From contig NZ_CALMHT010000021.1 of NCBI RefSeq assembly GCF_937863835.1, forward strand, positions 1 through 64,000: a stretch of 64,000 nucleotides of DNA, written 5' to 3'. Of this stretch, positions 1 to 7,928 are shown in pieces. Both the position numbers and the translations under genes were made by a program. A model generated the notes under the pieces. That model saw only the letters and a list, made by a program, of their open reading frames with translations. It did no database searches and had not been told where the DNA came from. Each line of letters opens with the position of its first letter. Within the stretch, counting starts at the first letter, position 1. Source of the stretch: an uncultured Prevotella sp. Its GTDB lineage: Bacteria > Bacteroidota > Bacteroidia > Bacteroidales > Bacteroidaceae.

Positions 1-493
1 GGAAGATTACCAAATCTGCCCGACCAAACAAGTTTAGACAGTCCGATTTGGCACACTTCTCCACTCGGGCTTGCATTTTTTACGCTTTCGGACAAGTTCC
101 ATTTGGTTCTTTTTATCAGTCACAATCTCAGAAGATTTTGGATTTTCAATATGTCCTTTTTCGTCCACCTCCATTTCTACGTCTTCCCTGAGCGCATCTG
201 TATTGCCGTTCTCGTTTCGGTGCAAAGGTATTTCCGGGATTGCACGGAGATGCAAGGTCAAGCCTCCTGTTTTATGCAAAAATCTCCACACCTCATGCTT
301 CGGGTAGTATTTTTCCTAAAAACCTTGCATATCCTAATCCCTACCTTCGTATGGCACCTGAAACGAAAACGACCGATGCGACAGGAAGACGCATTAAAAA
401 AATGTCGGATAGACGAGGAGCATATAAAATGAGTGAAACTCAAACTCCCTCAGCTCTTGGATCCACATTAATTATTAATCAAAATAAACGGAT

Positions 494-652
494 ATGACAG
501 CATTGGCAGACATCAGACAGACAACGCAATTCGTGGGGATTAAATTCCTTACCTTGGTATTGCAAGCCGTCCTTTGGGCTTTGGGCATCCTTTGGAGCAT
601 CGTCAGAGAGATTATTAACGGACTTTTCCGAGTGGTGATAGGTGTGATCTGA
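494..652 (+). CDS. Short hydrophobic protein (52 aa), mobile-element remnant
   Basis: ATG at 494 reads MTALADIRQTTQFVGIKFLTLVLQAVLWALGILWSIVREIINGLFRVVIGVI*; lies in a decayed conjugative-element region. Confidence 0.35.
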   Translation: MTALADIRQTTQFVGIKFLTLVLQAVLWALGILWSIVREIINGLFRVVIGVI

Positions 653-805
653 ACGGCAACATTTCCTCTTTCGGTGAACTTTATAGAGAACTGAACAAGG
701 ATGCACGCAGAGACTTCATCGACTACATTTTCAGCGAGGTGAACCATCAGGAACTTATAGGTATCATCAAGGAAACAATCTGATAACAATTAAAAAAACA
801 GCGAT

Positions 806-1649
806 ATGAAATCAACAGACCATTTCAAGAGAACCATCCAAAACTATTTGGAGCAGCGGGCAGCGGAAAACGAACTCTTTGCAAAGAACTACCGCAAACC
901 GAATATTTCGGTATAATGACCACTTGCAACGGCTTTCAAGTGTTGCGATACTTCTTTGTGTCGGCAAAATATAAAGTCGGTCAGAAAGCGGAATATTTCT
1001 TAAGCGAGTTGTACAGAAGTGGATGGACGGAAAGGTAAAGCAAGCAACCATTGCAAGACTAAGACTCAACAGTGTAATGTACTATGATGGATAGAACTTT
1101 TCTTCACCGCTTGAAGTAAGGGCAAGGGAAATAAGAGCCTACAAGATTTATCCGTCAGCCTATTATCCGACACGCAAGGTATTGCCCGAAATCAGACAGA
1201 GAGGTTTTAAAGGTAAACTTTACAATCTGCATCCGCTTGACTTGTTCATCCCCTTGTTGACAAGCAACAAGATGGAAACCATATTCAAATCGGGGCAGCA
1301 CAGCCTTTTCCAATACCTTGCAACGACTAACCAAAGCAAAGCAGACACCCTTTGGACATCGGTCAAGATAGCCATCCGCAACCGATACACCATCAAGGAT
1401 GCATGTCTGTGGTGCGACTATATAAAACTGCTTGACTATTTCCATAAAGACCTGCACAGTCCAAAATATGTATGCCCCAGTGACCTCAAGACGGAGCACG
1501 ACAGCTATGTGAAGAAAAAGCGTGAGCGGATGGAAATGGAGCGTATCAGAGAACAACGGCAGAAGGCATTGGAGGACGAGGAACGTTTCAAGGAACTCAA
1601 AGGTAAGTTCTTCGGTATACAGTTCACGGACGGAGAGATCATCATTTAG
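806..1649 (+). pseudogene. PcfK/PcfJ-like conjugative element genes, deleted and frameshifted
   Basis: Starts MKSTDHFKRTIQNYLEQRAAENELFAKNYRKPN (PcfK-like N-terminus), runs straight into PcfJ-like EYFGIMTTCNGFQVLRYFFVSAKYKVGQKAEYFLSELYRSGW, stops, then an open PcfJ C-terminal part (1182-1649; LPEIRQRGFKG...YTIKDACLWCDYIKLLDYFHKDLHSPKYVCPSDLKTEHD). Confidence 0.6.
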
Positions 1650-1711
1650 GATGGTGGCAAAGACCCGGAATTCTTTGCTCACCATATATAATAGGTAGCA
1701 TACACGATTGC

Positions 1712-2083
1712 TTAATTCTGAATATTCTTTCCAAAGCTGGGTGGATATATCTTTGCTTCTTCATATTGCTCTTCAAAAGGCTTAATATGGGCATAACAAA
1801 TAGGCTTTGGGTCGAACGACAGAAAGAAATCAGAATACTGAATGGTGGTACGGAATGATGACGTCGCCTCAGACAATTGTTTGGCAATGTTCAACAAATG
1901 CTCAGCATTGGTATTCAGCTCATCCTCTGCCATAGCAATAATGGCATTGGTGTCCTTGTATTGGAGATAGAATTAGGATAGAACAAAACTATCTTTATAC
2001 ACAAGAGCCTTGTTCTTCTCATATTTGACCAAAAGATTATTGATAGTCCGTAGGTCGGTTGCTATGGATGATAAGTTTGTCAT
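1712..2083 (-). pseudogene. Unknown ~123-codon gene with an internal TAA, downstream of AbiEii
   Basis: Minus strand reads MTNLSSIATDLRTINNLLVKYEKNKALVYKDSFVLS*FYLQYKDTNAIIAMAEDELNTNAEHLLNIAKQLSEATSSFRTTIQYSDFFLSFDPKPICYAHIKPFEEQYEEAKIYPPSFGKNIQN* in one frame. Confidence 0.5.
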
Positions 2084-2099
2084 CGTGATTCAGACTTAA

Positions 2100-2897
2100 T
2101 TACTTGATCAATAGTTTGTCAATAAGTTTTTCACGCACCAATTCGTATGCTTCAATTGGATCAAAAGACATTTCTGGGCGAATAAGTAATTGTGTATCTC
2201 CTAAGAAGTCTGGATCTTGCATCTTTTCTTCCATATTGAGGATGTATTGCTTATGTGTTGGAGGTTGGTTGACAACAAAACTCATATACTTACGATAGCA
2301 GCGAATGACATCATCTAAATTTACATCGGTTTTAGTCAATGCTTCATACAAGTCGAATAAATCACGACCTTTTTTGCGTTGATACAATGCACGAAGCTTA
2401 GTGCCGAGTAATTCTGCAAAATGGTAGGTTGTGATTTCACAAGAGCCTTTGAACCACTGGCTATCAACAGTAAAAGGGTGTTTTACAAGTCCCATTTCAT
2501 TGAAATGTTCGAAGCAATTGATTTCAAGTTTCAGACGAATTGGCATGATTGGCGGAATTTCCGACTTCATGCGAAATAGCATAGTGTTATTGTACCTCTT
2601 CTGCTTGGTTACACGATCAGGCATAAAGTCCAGAACCTCACCAAGACGAAACATGATTGGCTTGATTGGTCCTGATGCTATCTGAACAAGGTCAATATCT
2701 TCACTATATCTCGGCTGAGGAGACATATAGAGTTTGTGGAGGGCTGTGCCTCCTCGAAACGCCAATTGGCTTGCCAAAAACTCGTCGCTGAAAATTGCGA
2801 CCAACGTACGTGATATGAGCAAATCCTGCTCAACCTGCACATTCTCTTTCCATGGAACTTGAATACTCCATTCCTGTATTGATGCTCTGTCTATCAT
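2100..2897 (-). CDS. AbiEii/AbiGii-family nucleotidyltransferase toxin (type IV TA)
   Basis: FRGGTALHKLYMSPQPRYSEDIDLVQ nucleotidyltransferase motif; start chosen at MIDRASIQEW, giving a 4-nt ATGA overlap with the upstream gene. Confidence 0.88.
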   Translation of the reverse strand: MIDRASIQEWSIQVPWKENVQVEQDLLISRTLVAIFSDEFLASQLAFRGGTALHKLYMSPQPRYSEDIDLVQIASGPIKPIMFRLGEVLDFMPDRVTKQKRYNNTMLFRMKSEIPPIMPIRLKLEINCFEHFNEMGLVKHPFTVDSQWFKGSCEITTYHFAELLGTKLRALYQRKKGRDLFDLYEALTKTDVNLDDVIRCYRKYMSFVVNQPPTHKQYILNMEEKMQDPDFLGDTQLLIRPEMSFDPIEAYELVREKLIDKLLIK

Positions 2898-3697
2898 AAA
2901 TCGTCTGGCTCTATTGTTTGATTTATTATAACATTCCATCGGTCGTCTATTGGACATTCATCTGTAGAATGGTCTGAATCCAATGGAATTTTCTTCATTC
3001 GTTTATTGTTTGATTTGAGAAGGTTGAACAGTATATTTGCCTGCTCTGTCTCTTCCAATATAACATCTGCAATATATCCTAACCGTTGTAATGTGGGAAT
3101 ATTGGTTACAGAAAGTAAGAATTCGAACTGCTTGCTGAAATCTGTATATTCCAAAAGTTCTTCTAAAACAGTGGCAGCCATAGAAAGCCCACCTATCTGT
3201 TGATTATATTGAACTAAATCGACAGCCGTTAGTTCCGGGGTGGAGAATTTTACTCTACCTGTCTCAGAATTCCTTTGCACGAGTAAGTTCTCAGGAATCT
3301 CACGACGATAGTTCCACATTAACTGATTGTTATACTGGCTGGAAGTAGTAGCCTTGGGTAATAGGGTCGTTACTGAAAACTTTTGCGGTCGTTGATGTGC
3401 TGCACCATGTAATTCGGCTGCACTTAGCAGACTTATATAATAAGGTTTACCTAAATATGTCATCAGTTGGTCGATATAATATAAAGGTGGAACAACCCCA
3501 CGAGCGGAATATTGCACAGGTATTACCGTATAAAAGCATTTATAAACAGGTACAATTATCGATTGCTTTGACAAACGATATAATTCAGAGGTAATAACCT
3601 TAACAGATGTATTGGGAAATTTTTCTTTTACGTCTGCTATGGAAAATGTAGGTTTTCCTGCTATTTCACGTTGCTTTATCCAATTTCTTATAGTCAT
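2894..3697 (-). CDS. AbiEi-type antitoxin / transcriptional regulator (type IV TA)
   Basis: 267 aa with N-terminal winged-helix-like region; immediately upstream of and overlapping the AbiEii gene. Confidence 0.82.
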   Translation of the reverse strand: MTIRNWIKQREIAGKPTFSIADVKEKFPNTSVKVITSELYRLSKQSIIVPVYKCFYTVIPVQYSARGVVPPLYYIDQLMTYLGKPYYISLLSAAELHGAAHQRPQKFSVTTLLPKATTSSQYNNQLMWNYRREIPENLLVQRNSETGRVKFSTPELTAVDLVQYNQQIGGLSMAATVLEELLEYTDFSKQFEFLLSVTNIPTLQRLGYIADVILEETEQANILFNLLKSNNKRMKKIPLDSDHSTDECPIDDRWNVIINQTIEPDDL

Positions 3698-3714
3698 ATG
3701 CGTCTATTTTGGTG

Positions 3715-3785
3715 CAAAGATAAGCAATATCTGCTGATTTACGCACTAAAAAAGACATTATTTGCTATTCTAAGGCAAAATAGTG
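3715..3785 (-). promoter_or_regulatory. AbiE promoter/operator region (predicted)
   Basis: Minus-strand -7-like TATCTTTG (3715-3722) and an imperfect inverted repeat CATTATTTGC / GCAAAATAGTG (3756-3765, 3775-3785). Confidence 0.35.
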
Positions 3786-3893
3786 TATGAATGATACGAA
3801 AATCAATCTATAATGATTATTTTATCCGTTTAGTTTGCCAAATGCCTCGTTCCTTTTGAATCTCATAATACTAATTCATCCAATCGGCAAGTG

Positions 3894-4055
3894 TCAAACT
3901 CTGTTTTGATTCCTCCAATTGAATATATTTGCTTGGCTCCTGTGATGTTCATAAGTACGTTTCCCATTCTCATATCTCTCCAGATATATTGACTTGCGTC
4001 CATCCGCTTTATTCTTAAAGTAGAATTTGACAGGCTCCTTTTTATAGGTGTTAAG
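3894..4055 (-). pseudogene. Fragment of tyrosine-integrase N-terminal arm-binding domain
   Basis: Minus frame: LNTYKKEPVKFYFKNKADGRKSIYLERYENGKRTYE, which resembles the N-terminus of Bacteroidota integrases; no catalytic domain follows. Confidence 0.4.
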
Positions 4056-4061
4056 ATTACT

Positions 4062-5111
4062 ACACATAGCTTCCTGCAGTCTTGTAATGAAGTATTCGCA
4101 GATTGTCCTAGGACATTGCTTCGTGAACATTATCGTTGTCAGCCAAAGATTATAGAGTTCTGTAATCAAATGTTCTACGATGGCGAACTGGTAACGATGA
4201 CCAAGGATGGTAGGAGTGGAGACACACTGAGCGTGATAAGGACTGTACCTGGCAATCATGCTAGAGGGCATGTAAATCAAAGAGAAATAGATGTTATAGC
4301 CGAGGAAGTGATGCCGAATATTTCTCCAGATGAATCTGTGGGAATCATATCTCCATACAGAGATCAGGCGTCTGCTATTAATGAACAATTGCATCGGGAT
4401 ATAGCAAGCACTGTCCATAAATATCAAGGACGAGAATGTGATACCATCATCATGAGCATGGTGGACAATGAACCGACATCCTTCTCTGATGATGCCAATC
4501 TCTTGAACGTGGCTATATCAAGAGCCAAATCTAAGTTGTGTATAGTCGCCACAGGTAATGAACTGCCTGAGGATAGTATTCTAGCTCAGTTGATAGGTTA
4601 TATCAAGTATAATAACTTTGAAACGAAAGATAGTAAGCTACATTCTGTTTTCGATATTCTTTATAGACAATATACCCTGCAGAGGCTTGAATATGAGAAA
4701 GCAAAGGGAGCAGATTTTGGAGAATTATCAGAAAATGTAATTTATGATACCCTTAAGAAAGCAATATCGATTTTAGAATTAAGGAATATCGCTATTCTGT
4801 GTCATTATCCACTCTCGAGGCTTATCGTTGACGGACGTGTTACATCGGATGAACAGAAAAGGTTTGTCAACAGTCCACTCTCCCATGTTGATTTCTTGTT
4901 ATACAATACGATAACTAAACGTCCGTTGCTTTGTATGGAGGTGGACGGTTGGCAATTCCATCATACAGAAGTCCAGAAACGTAGAGATATTATTAAGGAT
5001 AAAATCCTGGATAAGTACGGATTGAAACCTGTGAGATTATCCACCACATCTGTTGTTACCATAGATACAATCAAGAATATATTAATAGAAACATTAAAAT
5101 CAAAAGCATAA
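4062..5111 (+). pseudogene. 5'-truncated SF1 (AAA_12/UvrD-C-like) helicase C-terminus with a PD-(D/E)XK/Vsr-like nuclease domain
   Basis: SCNEVFADCPRTLLREHYRCQPKIIEFCNQMFYDGELV...VGIISPYRDQ...TVHKYQGRECDTIIMSMVDN...NLLNVAISRAKSKLCIVA, then HVDFLLYNTITKRPLLCMEVDGWQFH...KDKILDKYGLKPVRL; frame extends upstream of the listed start but the N-terminal motor motifs are absent. Confidence 0.7.
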
Positions 5112-5147
5112 TGGCAAAATTATCATGCACGATAATTTGATGTAACA

Positions 5148-6731
5148 TCACCTATTCAGCAACGTCCTTTCATCATCCATATCATCATAACGACTATTTC
5201 CACCAACCTCCCATTCTCTGTTACTATCTTGGGAACCGGCTTTGTGTCTAAGTAGGCTGGTAATGGTGTTGATGATATCTTTGTTAATGTGTATATCCGT
5301 TTGCCGTTCTGTTGGCAGTTTTGTATGCGAATTAGCTCCAGGTTTCAGACGTTGAGTGTCAAATCCGTAGTCTTCCATACAGATTATGGAACGATTATGA
5401 AAGTCAATGCAATAGCTCTTACCATTTGTTTGAAAGATAGACATCCCGCTATCAAATAATGACGAGCGCAAGTTTGTAATTTCCGTATCCTCAAAGAGGC
5501 TTCGAAGCTGATTTACTGTTGCCGCTAGATGTTTTTGTAAGGCATCTACAATGGAAATTTGTTCAATGTCTTCTATTTTTCCAAACTTGCAGAGCAAATT
5601 ACGCTCAATCTCATTTACAGGTGAGAAGGATTGTAACCATTGGAGCTTGTCATTATAACGCAATGTGTTGCGGATGTTTTCATTCAATAAGATGCGTTCG
5701 TTACGAAATGCTATGCGTCCCTTCGTGACATAGCTTCCGAACTGGCGCCAAAGCAGTGTGTTCAAATCATAAGTAGATAGTTTCTTGTTATCTTCAAGTA
5801 TAGCATCAATAAACATATCAATCTTTTCCAGTCTCTCTTCGCGGTTCTGGAAACTGAGTAACTGTTTCATAGATAGCACTTCACTTCCCTTATATACTAT
5901 TTTGTTCTTGTGGTCTATAATCATATAACCATACGGTTTATCCTTTGAACCAAAGAATATGAGGTCTACACCGAAACGTTTTTTCATTATTTGCTTCAGT
6001 TCTTCCTTGGAAACTGCCATTTGGTGATATTTGCGAAGAATAGCACGTAGCTGATTTTTACGTTTTTGCTCTGCTTCATCAAGCAGGCTATATTTGGTCA
6101 TGAGAGATTCAATCGGTATTGTACCTAAAATACACCCGCCACGTTTGACACATAACCGGTCGTCTTTCTCGAAACATTCATATCCATCAGATTCAAGAAT
6201 GGCTTTAAACTGACTGAGACTGGCAAATCTGTATTGAAGTGCTTGTGCCAACATTTGTTGCACCTTTTGGCTTATGTCTTGATCAAGTAGTTTGTTGATG
6301 ACCTGCTGAGAATGAATGCGCTCATGGTTATGATCTATCTTGTGCCCGTCCGGGGCGACACGACTGGTGATGATGTGAATATGATTGTTGGCCGTATCGT
6401 GATGAGAATATATAAGCAATGGCTGACCTTCTTCGGCATACCCCATTTCTCTAAGATATTGATGAGCAAAGTCCATTAACTGTTCTTTGGTATATTCATC
6501 TCCACGGCAGGATATCGCCAGATGGAATTGTGGCTTACGTATGCGTTTATTGATACGTGATGAGTATTCGACCAAATATTGTTTCAAGTCATCAGGCGTG
6601 TACTTGCCAACAGCACCTACAAAACCGAAATTTGTAATCTGTAGCAGTTCTGCTTTGCCCTGGACGACTTTTCGCTCATTGTAATCTACTGCATGAAAAT
6701 TTGAACTTGATGGTAGAATAGTAGCAATCAT
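5148..6731 (-). CDS. Relaxase/mobilization nuclease (MobB-like, PF03432 family)
   Basis: Relaxase-like HHDTANNHIHIITSRVAPDGHKIDHNHERIHSQQVINKL motif; pairs with the upstream MobC-like gene. Confidence 0.85.
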   Translation of the reverse strand: MIATILPSSSNFHAVDYNERKVVQGKAELLQITNFGFVGAVGKYTPDDLKQYLVEYSSRINKRIRKPQFHLAISCRGDEYTKEQLMDFAHQYLREMGYAEEGQPLLIYSHHDTANNHIHIITSRVAPDGHKIDHNHERIHSQQVINKLLDQDISQKVQQMLAQALQYRFASLSQFKAILESDGYECFEKDDRLCVKRGGCILGTIPIESLMTKYSLLDEAEQKRKNQLRAILRKYHQMAVSKEELKQIMKKRFGVDLIFFGSKDKPYGYMIIDHKNKIVYKGSEVLSMKQLLSFQNREERLEKIDMFIDAILEDNKKLSTYDLNTLLWRQFGSYVTKGRIAFRNERILLNENIRNTLRYNDKLQWLQSFSPVNEIERNLLCKFGKIEDIEQISIVDALQKHLAATVNQLRSLFEDTEITNLRSSLFDSGMSIFQTNGKSYCIDFHNRSIICMEDYGFDTQRLKPGANSHTKLPTERQTDIHINKDIINTITSLLRHKAGSQDSNREWEVGGNSRYDDMDDERTLLNR

Positions 6732-6790
6732 TATTATATCAATGTTGTAATGTTTAAAAGGAGTAATAATTGATTAGTATAATGGTATAA

Positions 6791-7174
6791 TCATAATTTA
6801 GTCAATTTCTTGGCTATCTGATGTTGTTCCCGCTTAATGTCGCAAAGAAGGCCCTGAAGCTCTTCTATTTTAGGGAAAAGCACTTGCTTGAAGTATGGCA
6901 TAGTAAGTTCTTCTCCTATGGCAAGTTCATTGGCTCGCTTTACTATCTGATTAAAGTTTCCACCCATCCAGGATAAGTCTTGCTGATATTTTCGGTATAA
7001 GGCAATCATCTCATTGAGAGCATCAAATTTTCCTATGGTTGCTTTGTCATCAAAGATTTTGATAGCATCCCATACCATGCTGCTAATTGTCCTGTAATTA
7101 ACAGCTTTCTCTTTCAGTAGTCGTTCTTCTTCAGGCGACATCCTTATCCACAATCGTTTCGTCTTATGTCCCAT
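6791..7174 (-). CDS. MobC-like relaxosome accessory protein
   Basis: MGHKTKRLWIRMSPEEERLLKEKA...DLSWMGGNFNQIVKRANELA; start chosen at the internal Met (ORF extends to 7210). Confidence 0.8.
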   Translation of the reverse strand: MGHKTKRLWIRMSPEEERLLKEKAVNYRTISSMVWDAIKIFDDKATIGKFDALNEMIALYRKYQQDLSWMGGNFNQIVKRANELAIGEELTMPYFKQVLFPKIEELQGLLCDIKREQHQIAKKLTKL

Positions 7175-7214
7175 TTCTTCTATAAATAAAAGGCCGAGTT
7201 GCGAGGGCATTTTC

Positions 7215-7304
7215 CCAACTTCACAGAAGTTGGCAAGTTACTTTTGAAGGCGAAACTCCGTTTTGTCCGCACAAAAGTACAACTTGCTAAACAAATTCTG
7301 CAAA
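7215..7304. other. Candidate oriT / mob promoter region with nested inverted repeats
   Basis: CCAACTTC-ACA-GAAGTTGG (7215-7233); GCAAGTTACTTTTG (7233-7246) versus CAAAAGTACAACTTGC (7272-7287); TTTTGT-CCGC-ACAAAA (7261-7276); minus-strand TTTG-N21-TACTTTTG. Confidence 0.45.
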
Positions 7305-7610
7305 GCCGGTTGAACCTCCCACACATGGCTCTCCATTCAAAGTTACAAAGATAACTTTAGGGAAAAGATGTTCATCACGAAATTAGTTACGACAAACCGA
7401 TAATAGATGCAATTGATGGTTGCTTAAATGAAATAATCATTGATTCAAATAATGCAAGAATATATAAATAGGATATTGGTACAATGTATCATTACATCAT
7501 TCGAGTAGCGCTATATTAGACCATTTATCTAATTGAAAATCATTGCCCGAATATTCGTTTTTCTCATAATAATTTAGTAACTTTGTCATATATAAATATG
7601 AATGACCATG

Positions 7611-7787
7611 TCAGCTTTAGAAGGTGCCATCATAGGGCATTACATAGGAAAATATATAGTGAACGCGATCATAGAATTTTTCCAGATTGTATTCCTTGCC
7701 TTCAAATTAATATTCATCATTTTGAAGTGCGGATTTTATGGCATTTCATGGCTGATACATAAATCCGCAACAATCAAGTTGAAATGA
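7611..7787 (+). CDS. Small hydrophobic protein
   Basis: MSALEGAIIGHYIGKYIVNAIIEFFQIVFLAFKLIFIILKCGFYGISWLIHKSATIKLK; strongly hydrophobic centre. Confidence 0.4.
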   Translation, partial: SALEGAIIGHYIGKYIVNAIIEFFQIVFLAFKLIFIILKCGFYGISWLIHKSATIKLK

Positions 7788-7896
7788 TTGCTGCGGATTA
7801 CATAGCTTAACATCTTTATTTTATCGAATTCTGTAATTTTGTGGAATACTCATTGATGGTGCTCTTCAGAATCTTCGCATAAATCTGGGTTGTACG
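7718..7896. repeat. Left copy of imperfect direct repeat (integrase 3' end plus terminator hairpin)
   Basis: Aligns by eye with 16265-16436, including ATACATAAATCCGCAACAATCAAGTTGA and TTTTGTGGAATACTCATTGATGGTGCTCTTCAGAATCTT. Confidence 0.85.
7816..7896 (-). pseudogene. 3' terminal fragment of tyrosine integrase
   Basis: Minus translation TTQIYAKILKSTINEYSTKLQNSIK*, nearly identical to the C-terminus of the intact integrase at 16356-17495. Confidence 0.8.
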
Positions 7897-7928
7897 GAAA
7901 TCATGCTGCTATATTTAATTATGAACAA

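Noticed and set aside
34-291. 85-aa minus-strand ORF at the window start
   Set aside because: Possible mobile-element protein tail, but no family recognised and the neighbourhood is decayed.
1155-1685. 176-aa minus-strand ORF
   Set aside because: Antisense shadow of the PcfJ-like C-terminal fragment, which has recognisable motifs on plus.
3894-4427. 177-aa minus-strand ORF taken as one gene
   Set aside because: Its N-terminal two thirds are antisense to the helicase; only the last ~50 codons look integrase-like.
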